Part shown: positions 45,641 to 53,116 of the stretch, piece by piece | How the letters are laid out: the number at the start of each line of letters is the position of its first letter | How positions within the stretch are numbered: the stretch's first letter is position 1 | Source of the DNA: Methanomassiliicoccales archaeon | GTDB lineage: Archaea > Thermoplasmatota > Thermoplasmata > Methanomassiliicoccales > JACIVX01 | Reading direction: 5' to 3' | Length of the DNA: 64,000 nucleotides | NCBI GenBank assembly: GCA_014361295.1 | Contig: JACIVX010000001.1 | Span: 1,586,359 to 1,650,358, forward strand | Position numbers and translations under genes: made by a program | The notes under the pieces: generated by a model | Databases searched by the model: none | What the model saw: the letters and a program-made list of their open reading frames with translations, nothing else | What the model was told of the DNA's origin: nothing

Positions 45641-45753
45641 GCGGGGGTAGCTAAGTTTGGCCAAAAGCGCAGGACTTAAGACGGAAGCGATGCGCATTTC
45701 TGTAGGACATTCTGTCCCGAAGGGGTCCGAGGGTTCAAATCCCTCCCCCCGCA
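45641..45753 (+). tRNA. tRNA-Leu (anticodon TAA) with a 28-nt intron
   Basis: A class II tRNA. The acceptor stem pairs GCGGGGG (45641-45647) with CCCCCGC (45746-45752), followed by discriminator A. The D stem is GCT/AGC. The anticodon stem pairs CAGGA (45670-45674) with TTCTG (45710-45714). The anticodon TAA is at 45677-45679. The variable arm has CCC/GGG, and the T arm is GAGGG-TTCAAAT-CCCTC. The CCA end is not encoded. Removing the intron at 45681-45708 gives an 85-nt tRNA. Confidence 0.93.
45681..45708 (+). other. Archaeal tRNA intron with a bulge-helix-bulge splice site
   Basis: The intron lies at the canonical site 37/38. The central helix pairs CTTA (45675-45678) of the anticodon loop with TAGG (45703-45706) of the intron. 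The two 3-nt bulges are AGA (cut AG^A) and ACA (cut AC^A). Inside the intron, CGGAA pairs with TTCTG and GCG with CGC around a 3-nt loop. This is the hBHBh' form recognised by the archaeal tRNA splicing endonuclease. Confidence 0.88.
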
Positions 45754-45970
45754 TCAAAAAGCAAAGCTTTTTACAGGCTTATTTTGGCTAAAGAAGGTTA
45801 ATTTTAGGATTTATGAGTGGGGGCTGAAATTTCAGCGTGAATTTACTGGTAAATTATAATCCATGCATTTGTTGGAAATCTCTTTTTATTCGTTGCTTGA
45901 ATCAAATTTGAAATAAGAGAAGTATGTTTTAAAAGCTGGTGAAGTTAATTATGTTGTTGCGTGGTTTAGA

Positions 45971-46441
45971 TTGGTTGAGCGGGTTTACTTGGACACAAAT
46001 GTCTATTGCAGACCTTTTGACAATCAAAGTGATAAGCGTATTCGAAGGGAATCAGCCGCTTTTATCGAGATTGCCGATGCCTCTTTGCGTGGTGAAATGG
46101 TTGTTGTAAGTTCTGATTATGTGAAATTAGAGATTGAAAAGATAATAGACCCTCTGAAAAGGAAGGATGTTAGAGGTTTTGAAAGAACCTCGGCTTCGGT
46201 AAATGTTGCTAGCAGTCAGCAAATAATTTCTTTAGCGAGAAAATTTTCTAATAAATGTGGCTTAAATCCTTTGGATGCATTACACGTTTCTTCTGCTTGC
46301 ATAGGGAAAGCTGACTGGTTTTTGACATGCGACGATGAAATTTTGCAAAATGGTCGTTGCATCGAAGAACTTGCAGCCGAAGAAGGATATAGGTTAAAAG
46401 TAAGAAATCCTATCAATTATTTAGAAGAAAAGTATGGGTGA
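45971..46441 (+). CDS. PIN-domain protein, VapC-like toxin
   Basis: A 156-residue PIN-domain protein. The expected acidic residues appear in VYLDTNVYCRPFD near residue 5, a glutamate near residue 56 (KLEIEK), DALHVSSAC near residue 103 and the final TCDDEIL near residue 119. PIN domains of VapC toxins cut RNA. It starts with TTG and overlaps the next small gene. The DNA here is AT-richer than the surrounding genes. Possible toxin of a toxin-antitoxin pair. Confidence 0.82.
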   Translation: MVERVYLDTNVYCRPFDNQSDKRIRRESAAFIEIADASLRGEMVVVSSDYVKLEIEKIIDPLKRKDVRGFERTSASVNVASSQQIISLARKFSNKCGLNPLDALHVSSACIGKADWFLTCDDEILQNGRCIEELAAEEGYRLKVRNPINYLEEKYG

Positions 46442-46445
46442 AAAA

Positions 46446-46652
46446 ATGGCTGAAAGTCAAATAGCAACAGTTGAAGTGCCCTTTGAAGCACTCGTAAAAG
46501 AGCTTGGAGCAAAAAGGGCCATAAAATTCCTAAGCGAAATTAGACGCAAATACGGCGACTCTGTAGTAGAACTTAGAAGGGTCACAGAAAAACTGACAAT
46601 AGAAGAAATCGAAAAAGAGATTAACCGATTGAAAAAGGAAGGTAAACTATAA
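46446..46652 (+). CDS. Putative antitoxin partner of the PIN-domain protein
   Basis: A 68-residue, highly charged helical protein (VELRRVTEKLTIEEIEKEINRLKKEG). It follows the PIN gene; with the ATG at 46446 the gap is 4 bp. A start at 46434 overlapping the toxin gene is also possible. No known antitoxin fold is certain; an N-terminal beta-like stretch (IATVEVPFEALVKEL) and a short helix could bind DNA. The toxin-first order is unusual for VapBC and closer to some archaeal PIN pairs. Confidence 0.6.
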   Translation: MAESQIATVEVPFEALVKELGAKRAIKFLSEIRRKYGDSVVELRRVTEKLTIEEIEKEINRLKKEGKL

Positions 46653-47000
46653 AACCACACACTATACATGCCTTTTGAACATTAGGCACTTTTCATAAGC
46701 TATTTTTTACCAGTAATTTTGTGCTGAAATCGTACCCCGCACTAGAACATAAACGCTACCATATTGACAACTTGAATTATTGGTTTTGCAGGACTTAGAA
46801 GGAATATATAAAAAAAGTCGACGCAACCACACGCTGACGATCATAGGCATCAAACTTAAATGTATAGAAAAATAGAGCGGATAAGAAAAATTCACACTTT
46901 AATTTGTTGTAATAATCAGTTATACTGTTTGAAATTGAGAACATTTGGAACTGAGAAAAAGACAAGATTCAGAATCATCTTTGTCTCAATTAAGGCATGC
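46653..47000. other. AT-rich intergenic region
   Basis: About 350 bp of AT-rich DNA between the antitoxin-like gene and the amidotransferase (which converges on it). I see no gene, RNA or repeat. It is notably poorer in G and C than the flanking core genes. Confidence 0.4.
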
Positions 47001-47618
47001 CTATCGCCTAACCACTTTTTCATAAAAATTCTCAATTATCAGCTGCCCTTCAACATGAACCTCATTCTGAATCTTGATTCGTTCAGGATGAAACTGAACG
47101 CCGTAAAATGGTTTCTTAATGTGTTTGACCGCTTCTACTTCGCATGATTCGGAGTCTGCAAGCAAAACAAAGCCAGCCTCGTTCACACCTCTCTTAATCA
47201 CATAATCGTTGTGCCATTCGGCCAGCAGAATGTGCCTGCTCTCGAAGCCATCAAATATTTCGTCAAATTCAATGATCTTGATCCTTTCGAATTCATCTTT
47301 GATAGGTTTGCTCAGGGACGAGACTTCGGCACCGAACGTCCAGCAGAGTAATTGGTGTCCAAAACAGACTGCAAATGTTGGAACCTCGAGATTCCTTATC
47401 AAATCTGCTGTCTTCGCAAACATCTTCCTATGATTCTCATGAACTATTCTCGCTTCAGAGCCGCTGATGATAACGGCGTCGAAATCATTCTTTATTTGAT
47501 CTTTATTGTTTATTTCTTTGTAATGAACGATATGGCATTCGCTCAATCGTTTAATCGCACTGAAGAGTTCGTTTATTTCTGTCGGGTTCATATAGCAGTT
47601 AATGATCAGAGATCTCAT
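47001..47618 (-). CDS. Class I glutamine amidotransferase-like protein
   Basis: A 205-residue stand-alone GATase1 domain. The nucleophile elbow is AVCFGHQLL near residue 83, with catalytic cysteine, and the His/Glu pair lies in GVQFHPERI near residue 173. Such domains release ammonia from glutamine for a partner synthase, or hydrolyse gamma-glutamyl compounds. No partner synthase is encoded next to it. Its AT-rich codon use differs from neighbouring core genes. It is not a clear GuaA, TrpG or PabA from the motifs seen. Confidence 0.82.
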   Translation of the reverse strand: MRSLIINCYMNPTEINELFSAIKRLSECHIVHYKEINNKDQIKNDFDAVIISGSEARIVHENHRKMFAKTADLIRNLEVPTFAVCFGHQLLCWTFGAEVSSLSKPIKDEFERIKIIEFDEIFDGFESRHILLAEWHNDYVIKRGVNEAGFVLLADSESCEVEAVKHIKKPFYGVQFHPERIKIQNEVHVEGQLIIENFYEKVVRR

Positions 47619-48135
47619 GCAATCCTTTTTTTATTCGGGACTACTCCTATAATCATTTCGTGAATGAGAGATTCCCCTGCAACGAAAATTACATTTCCCA
47701 ATGAACTTGATCTGGAATTAGGAAAAAATCGCAGCGGAGATTGTACTTTTCCTTATTAAAATCGGCATACCACACTCATAGCCGTGATTGAGGATGAACT
47801 GTGGCGAGATGCAAGAGAAACTTGTTTCGACGAATATCCAATCACTGGTCAAATGTTAACAACAACCGTTAATTGTTTGGTGGCACCTGCCGCGTCGTAT
47901 GTTAACGTACCTGAAAACACATAAATTTCGTTAACGTTTTTTTCTCGAGATGCCTGAATTGCGATTTTGAGGTCAAAACTGCGAAAGTCCTTTACGTGGC
48001 GGTATCTTGAATCTTCCCAGCTCTCTTTTTCTCACAATGTTGTTGGAATCGGTCAGAATCTGGTGGATTTGGCGAGGATTAAAAATAATATTACCAAATT
48101 TATTTAACTTCAGAAGATGACAAGATTGCTCGTGG
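47619..48135. other. Divergent intergenic region with repeated GTTAAC palindromes
   Basis: About 520 bp without a supportable gene, between the amidotransferase (minus) and a radical SAM gene (plus). It contains three GTTAAC-centred palindromes (listed separately) and an AATTTATTTAAC TATA-like run near 48097-48108, before the radical SAM gene. Confidence 0.45.
47854..47936. promoter_or_regulatory. Cluster of three GTTAAC-centred palindromes
   Basis: GTTAAC occurs at 47855-47860 (within TGTTAACA), 47901-47906 (within GTATGTTAACGTAC) and 47930-47935 (within CGTTAACG), plus a related CCGTTAATTG near 47866. Each is a short dyad. The spacing is 46 and 29 bp. This looks like a multi-site operator; the regulator is unknown. 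The core resembles the TTAATC dyad upstream of acsAB. Confidence 0.4.
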
Positions 48136-49206
48136 ATGATGGATACTAGCAAAATTGCAAATCGGATTCTCAAAGGGCAAGTGGTACGAGAAGCAATCCT
48201 TTATGAAACGATCGGAGATTCTAGAGTCAGGTGCGGACTCTGCGAAAGAAGATGTGTGATCGCCTCTGGTGCAAGAGGATTCTGCAAGACGAGGATGAAC
48301 CTCGAGGGGCGACTGTTCACTCTCGTCTACGGCAATTTGAGTGCGATTGAAAGCCGGCCAATCGAAATCAAGCCGTTTTATCATTACTGGCCAGGCTCAA
48401 CCGCTCTTACTTTTTCGACCTGGTCATGTAATTTCAATTGTCCTTGGTGCCAGAATTATCATCTCTCAAGGAGGATCCCCGATCCAGAAATCGATCATTA
48501 CAACAGTCCGGATGATATTGTCAATCTCGCCATGTTGAGAGGAGATCAGGGGCTTTGCGCAAGTTTTCAGGAACCGACATTGCTTATCGATTGGGCTCTC
48601 GATGTTTTCAGGAAAGGGAAGGCGTGCGGATTGTATTCCTGCTATGTAACCAATGGTTATTTGACTCCCGAAGCTCTTAAAATTTTAAAAGAAGCTGGTC
48701 TTACTGGCGTAAAAATCGATGTGAAGGGCGACCGCGAGGTCTATGAAAATTTTTGTGGCAACGTTGATGTTAAAAAGGTGTGGAGGAATGTTTGCCTCGC
48801 TAGAAAATTGGGAATGCACGTTGAGATTGTCAATCTTCTTGTGACAGGCGTCAATGACGACGAATCTTCAATACGATTGCTTACTGAAGAGCACATCAAA
48901 AACGCCGGTCCTGAGACACCGTTGCATTTTACCAGATATTTCCCAGCATATCAGTATAGAAGACCACCGACAGATCTTAGTATCATGTACAAAGCCTACA
49001 AAATTGCAAGAGAAGCGGGAATCGAATATGTTTATTTAGGGAATATTTCAGATGAGAAATATGAGAATACCGTCTGCCCACAGTGTGGTGCAATTCTCAT
49101 CAAACGATCATATCATGGTATCAAGAAGGAGGAGCTTTCGCGGGATTACCGCTGCATGAAATGCGGAAAGAAAATTCCGATCATTGGCCGGGTCATTGAA
49201 CGATGA
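48136..49206 (+). CDS. Radical SAM protein, AmmeMemoRadiSam/PFL-activase-like
   Basis: A 356-residue radical SAM enzyme. An N-terminal cysteine set, CGLCERRC and CKTRM (residues 33-52), precedes the cluster-binding CNFNCPWCQNYHLS near residue 97. A C-terminal zinc ribbon has CPQC near residue 316 and CMKC near residue 340. The layout matches the AmmeMemoRadiSam-system radical SAM family (related to pyruvate formate-lyase activase), whose substrate is unknown. The partner AmmeMemo proteins are not in the window. A palindrome-rich control region lies upstream. Confidence 0.85.
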   Translation: MMDTSKIANRILKGQVVREAILYETIGDSRVRCGLCERRCVIASGARGFCKTRMNLEGRLFTLVYGNLSAIESRPIEIKPFYHYWPGSTALTFSTWSCNFNCPWCQNYHLSRRIPDPEIDHYNSPDDIVNLAMLRGDQGLCASFQEPTLLIDWALDVFRKGKACGLYSCYVTNGYLTPEALKILKEAGLTGVKIDVKGDREVYENFCGNVDVKKVWRNVCLARKLGMHVEIVNLLVTGVNDDESSIRLLTEEHIKNAGPETPLHFTRYFPAYQYRRPPTDLSIMYKAYKIAREAGIEYVYLGNISDEKYENTVCPQCGAILIKRSYHGIKKEELSRDYRCMKCGKKIPIIGRVIER

Positions 49207-49420
49207 TACAATCTTTCGATTTTTTCAAGCGTCAGGCTATTTGGCATTTGTTGATGTTCGATAATCATCATTTCAATTAGAGACGAGGACGTGTTGCCAG
49301 TTTACTGTTTCTGTTCAGTGGATGTCACAGCTAGGTCATTTCAGGCATCGATCTTTGCAGTGAAATGACCGGAAAATTTTGATAATGAACTATGACATTA
49401 TATCAACTGGGGGAAAATGC

Positions 49421-50959
49421 TTGGCTGTCAGTATCACTATTTATGATGGATGCCAATCGATAGGTGGCAACAAGATTTATTTAGAATTTGACGGGCACGG
49501 TATCTTCTTCGACTTCGGCATTAATTACAAGAAATTGGGCGGGTTCTGTGAGGAGTTCCTTACGCCCAGGGCCGGAAGAGGAATTCACGACTACCTGCAT
49601 ATTGGCCAGTTGCCCCGTTTAAATATTTACAGAGACGATCTTATACCGCGTGACATCGATCTGTCAGGTTATCAGAACTTGAAGGTCGATGCCGTCTTCC
49701 TCTCGCACGCGCACCTCGATCATGTTGGGAGAGCGCCAATGCTCGATTTCAGAATCCCGTTTGTCGCATCGCCTTTGACATTTACCATACTCAAGTGTCT
49801 GAGAGATTGTGATAGTCATCGCATCGAGCATGAAATTGTGTATTCTAATTTGAGGGCACCTGGAAAAGATGATAGATATCTGATTGTTGAGAAGAAGAAT
49901 CTCTTCTGGAGGAGAAAATTCGTTGTTGCCGGGCCATTGACGAACAAGTTTGAGGATTTTATGAATTTTTGCCCGTGGCGAAAAAAGTTCTACGGTGGCG
50001 AATTCTTGATGCAAAACGACTTCGACATTGAATTCAAACAATTCGATACCGATCATTCTATTTACGGTTCTTCTGCGTTTGGGGTGAACACGTCTTGTGG
50101 TTGGATCATATATACTGGTGATCTGAGAATGCATGGTCGTTTCGCTAATAAGACGAGAGCTTTTATCAATGGAGCAAAAGCGCTTTGCCCTCGCGCCCTT
50201 ATCATCGAGGGCACGAGGATTGACGCATCACAGGAGGGTATTACAGAGAAAGCGGTTTACGAGAAGTGCATGGCCGCTGCTTCGTATGAAAGAGGACTGA
50301 TCGTCGCGGACTTTTCGCCACGGAATTTTGAGCGACTTGATACATTTAAAAAAATTGCTAAAGAATTGGGACGAGAACCCGTCGTTCTCATGAAGGACGC
50401 TTATTGTCTCGACGCCATCTCATGCGTTGACGGGAAAGATCGCATGAGGAATGTGCGGGTTTATCGCGATATCAAGGAAAAAATGGATGGCTATGAAATA
50501 GAGGTTAAAGGAAAGCATGAGGAGGCTTTCGTCGATCCCACTGATATTGCCAAAGATCCTGGGGAATTTATTGTCTGTTTCTCCTTCTGGGATATGAATC
50601 GACTGCTCGACATCAAGCCAGAAGGTGGCACTTACATCTACTCAAGCAGTGAGGCTTACACGGAAGAGCAGGCTATTGATTTTCTTCGGTTAAGAAACTG
50701 GCTCTCGCTCTTCAAGATGAAGATCAAGGGGTTTGAGATCGTTGAAGATTCAGAAGGTCCTCGCCCGAAATTCGATCTGGGATATCATGTCTCAGGACAT
50801 GCATCGGGCGAAGATATCGTCAAAATCATTGACATGATAGATCCAGAAGTCGTTATCCCCGTTCATACTGAGAAGCCAGAAAAATTTTCAGAGTTGATTG
50901 ATCGCAAGGTCTTGATTCCCGTCGAAGGGGCTTCTCTCGAATTGAGCAATATGGCATAA
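49421..50959 (+). CDS. Beta-CASP metallo-beta-lactamase protein, RNase J-like
   Basis: A 512-residue MBL-fold hydrolase. Its motifs are IGGNKIYLEFDG near the start, SHAHLDHVGR near residue 93 (metal site), HSIYGSSAF near residue 210, YTGDLRMHG near residue 230, ALIIEGTR (beta-CASP motif A region), SGHASGED near residue 463 and VIPVHTEKPE near residue 486. It is longer than the nuclease at 7.1 kb and has an insertion around residues 130-190. RNA or DNA substrate is possible. TTG at 49421 was chosen because it begins the conserved domain seven bases after GGGGG. Confidence 0.8.
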   Translation: MAVSITIYDGCQSIGGNKIYLEFDGHGIFFDFGINYKKLGGFCEEFLTPRAGRGIHDYLHIGQLPRLNIYRDDLIPRDIDLSGYQNLKVDAVFLSHAHLDHVGRAPMLDFRIPFVASPLTFTILKCLRDCDSHRIEHEIVYSNLRAPGKDDRYLIVEKKNLFWRRKFVVAGPLTNKFEDFMNFCPWRKKFYGGEFLMQNDFDIEFKQFDTDHSIYGSSAFGVNTSCGWIIYTGDLRMHGRFANKTRAFINGAKALCPRALIIEGTRIDASQEGITEKAVYEKCMAAASYERGLIVADFSPRNFERLDTFKKIAKELGREPVVLMKDAYCLDAISCVDGKDRMRNVRVYRDIKEKMDGYEIEVKGKHEEAFVDPTDIAKDPGEFIVCFSFWDMNRLLDIKPEGGTYIYSSSEAYTEEQAIDFLRLRNWLSLFKMKIKGFEIVEDSEGPRPKFDLGYHVSGHASGEDIVKIIDMIDPEVVIPVHTEKPEKFSELIDRKVLIPVEGASLELSNMA

Positions 50960-51312
50960 AAGAATTCCTTGACGAGCGATGCATCAGTCAATTGAAATAA
51001 AAGCGGTTTTTTTGGAATCTCCTAAAATTAGCAGGCACTGGAAAATGGCGCCTGATTCGTTGAGAATCGATCATCTCGACATTCTTTTTTCCAATTCCTT
51101 TTTAGTAGCTATTCTGCCGTTGCAAGAAATGTGGAAGAAGTGCTGGACAAGACAAACCTTCTATTATGAAACAATGTTTGTCACCTAGTCAAAATTATTC
51201 AACATTGTTGCATATTAACACAACTTAACAATCTTTTTTGAAAAATTGTTGCAAAAGTAATAAAGTAATCCTTAAATATCGTAAAGGCGCTAATCTTTTT
51301 CGGGGGAACATA
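50960..51312. other. Intergenic region with promoter of the methyltransferase pair
   Basis: About 350 bp with no supportable gene. It holds a repeated ATTGTTGCA (near 51200 and 51244), a TATA-like CTTAAATATC at 51271-51280, and a CGGGGGAACA ribosome site right before the ATG at 51313. The layout suggests a strong promoter for the following two genes. Confidence 0.45.
51271..51280 (+). promoter_or_regulatory. TATA-like element of the UroD-type methyltransferase operon
   Basis: CTTAAATATC lies about 33-42 bp before the ATG. With initiation about 25 bp downstream, a short leader carrying the GGGGG ribosome site would result. Confidence 0.42.
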
Positions 51313-52431
51313 ATGGGCTACGAAGAACTATTTCCAGGAATGGATATGAAGTGGCACGCAAATGCCACAAAGCGATTCGCCTCCCCGTTCGTCGATGTAG
51401 CGCACGACAGGATCGACGTGGACCCGATCATTCTATCGCACGCTGCGGTGGCATGCGGGTTCACGATTCGAGACTTCTACGAGAAGCCTGAGTTGGGAAT
51501 CCACTGCGTTGGATATATCTCGCAGCTGTACGACCTGTTGCCTGTGACGCACTGGTTCTACTCGCTTCCGTGGGTAAGGGAGTTGGGATTGACACTGCAG
51601 TACAAAGATACTCTGCCGCCGATCTCGACTGGACCGATCATCTCCGAGCCGGGACAGGTTGACAACATCCACGTACCAGATGTTGATGAATTGATGAAGG
51701 GTTACACCCTGCCTGAATTCATCAGGATCTACGAGTACGTGCAAAAGAATCTCCCAATGACGCTCGTCCCGATCTCCTATGGTTTCGACCTCGTTGGTGC
51801 GGCAGCTGAGCTCTGTGGTGTTGAGAATTTCATCATGTGGACGTTCACTGAACCAGAGGCAGCACACAAACTCGTAAAAAAATACACGGATACATCGGTC
51901 AACGGGGCAATTGGATTGGCGAACAAATTCGGCATGGCGATGTTGATCGTCGGCTCTGTTCTTGCGAACAATGACATCTTCTCGGATGAAGCTGTGAAAG
52001 AGTATTCTGCGAACTACATGAAATACTATGTTGACAAAGCCTTTAGAGGCGGGGCAGGACCCCAGCTATTCTATCACCTCTGCGGTAACCACCAGACCGA
52101 CTACAAGGTGTTTAAGGACACGCTATTCTGGTCTCCATTCAATGTGATTCACATCGGATATTACGGTAGAGATCCATTCCCGTCGCAGCTTCTAAAGGAA
52201 GAATTCGGAAAGCTTTCGACCATCATGGGATCGGTTGACACAAAGTTGATGATCAACCCGAACCCCAAGATTGCGTATGAGCAGGCAAAGGCGCAAATCT
52301 TGGCTGGACGTGACAGCCCGAAGGGGTACATTCTCGGTACTTCCTGCGAGACGCCGCCGTACACAATTCCGGGCAACCTCCTAGCGCTGGTCAAAGCGGC
52401 CAGGGACTACGGAACATATGGAACATGGTGA
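51313..52431 (+). CDS. UroD-family zinc methyltransferase (MtbA/MtaA/CmuA-like)
   Basis: A 372-residue protein of the uroporphyrinogen decarboxylase superfamily. The zinc motif of methylcorrinoid:thiol methyltransferases is present: His 255-x-Cys 257 in FYHLCGNH and Cys 345 in LGTSCETPP. The decarboxylase-specific N-terminal arginine motif of UroD is absent. In methylotrophic methanogens such proteins move a methyl group from a corrinoid to coenzyme M. No corrinoid protein or methylamine gene lies nearby, so the substrate is open. ATG at 51313 follows GGGGGA; an upstream extension to 51238 has no family similarity. It is followed by a small partner after 11 bp. Confidence 0.87.
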   Translation: MGYEELFPGMDMKWHANATKRFASPFVDVAHDRIDVDPIILSHAAVACGFTIRDFYEKPELGIHCVGYISQLYDLLPVTHWFYSLPWVRELGLTLQYKDTLPPISTGPIISEPGQVDNIHVPDVDELMKGYTLPEFIRIYEYVQKNLPMTLVPISYGFDLVGAAAELCGVENFIMWTFTEPEAAHKLVKKYTDTSVNGAIGLANKFGMAMLIVGSVLANNDIFSDEAVKEYSANYMKYYVDKAFRGGAGPQLFYHLCGNHQTDYKVFKDTLFWSPFNVIHIGYYGRDPFPSQLLKEEFGKLSTIMGSVDTKLMINPNPKIAYEQAKAQILAGRDSPKGYILGTSCETPPYTIPGNLLALVKAARDYGTYGTW

Positions 52432-52442
52432 GGTGAGGAAGA

Positions 52443-52901
52443 ATGGAAATCAAGATCCCAAATGAAGTCATGGAATTGATCGGTAAGAGGGGCATCAAGG
52501 AAGCTGATGTCAAGGATGTCATCGAGACGGCGGAGTCATCGAACAAGAAGATTGTGATGGGCAACAGAAACATCGCTAAGAAGATAATTGGCCAGGCTAC
52601 CGTCTACGTCGACTACGAACTTGAAAAGGGTCTGGTAAGAAAGCATGCGACAGTGAAGTCCGCATATTCTCACAGATTGATGTTGGGAGAAATAGTCAAC
52701 GCAACTGACAAGAGCGACTGGGTTTGCGCTCACTGCAATGAGCCTGCGTTGTATGGACACGTCGCAATGACATACATGCAGGTCACGAGAAATGGACCTG
52801 CGGTCGTCTGCCCGAAATGCAAGGACTCTTGGGTTGAGGAATACCTTGCAACGAAGACGCTAGCTGCGGTTGAGGGTCTGTTCGAGAAAAAACGCGCTTA
52901 A
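52443..52901 (+). CDS. Small partner protein of the UroD-type methyltransferase, zinc-ribbon-like
   Basis: A 152-residue protein. The N-terminal 50 residues form a charged helical segment (GIKEADVKDVIETAESS). The C-terminal part has CAHC near residue 98 and CPKC near residue 119, a possible zinc site, with the aromatic-rich VAMTYMQVTRNGP between them. The gene follows the methyltransferase by 11 bp with a GGTGAGG site, so the two are made together. I do not know its function; a subunit, electron or cofactor-delivery role is possible. Confidence 0.72.
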   Translation: MEIKIPNEVMELIGKRGIKEADVKDVIETAESSNKKIVMGNRNIAKKIIGQATVYVDYELEKGLVRKHATVKSAYSHRLMLGEIVNATDKSDWVCAHCNEPALYGHVAMTYMQVTRNGPAVVCPKCKDSWVEEYLATKTLAAVEGLFEKKRA

Positions 52902-53116
52902 ATTTTTTCAGGGCCGCGAATGCGGCCTCTATCATTTTACTTTTGAAGTTGTCACTCGATACTTATTCTCTCGGTCTCTAATTTCATTTGACTCCCCTTG
53001 ATCGAATCAAAAACGCATTTTCAAGCAGTACAGTTCCCTGTGAGAGGTCTTGAAGTGTAACTTCAGAAAATTAGAAATCTCTTGAATCTATAAGGCAACT
53101 CACATCTGGTGTTGAT

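Noticed and set aside
45605-45759. An 11-bp direct repeat CCGCATCAAAA on both sides of tRNA-Leu, considered as attachment sites
   Set aside because: Too short, one copy lies only 26 bp upstream, and no integrase is visible; chance is likely.
46860-47147. A 95-codon plus-strand frame
   Set aside because: AT-rich composition biased to Phe, Ile, Lys and Asn, and it overlaps the better-supported amidotransferase on the other strand.
50979-51188. A 69-codon frame upstream of the UroD-type gene
   Set aside because: No ribosome site, no motif and odd composition; it lies in a promoter region.
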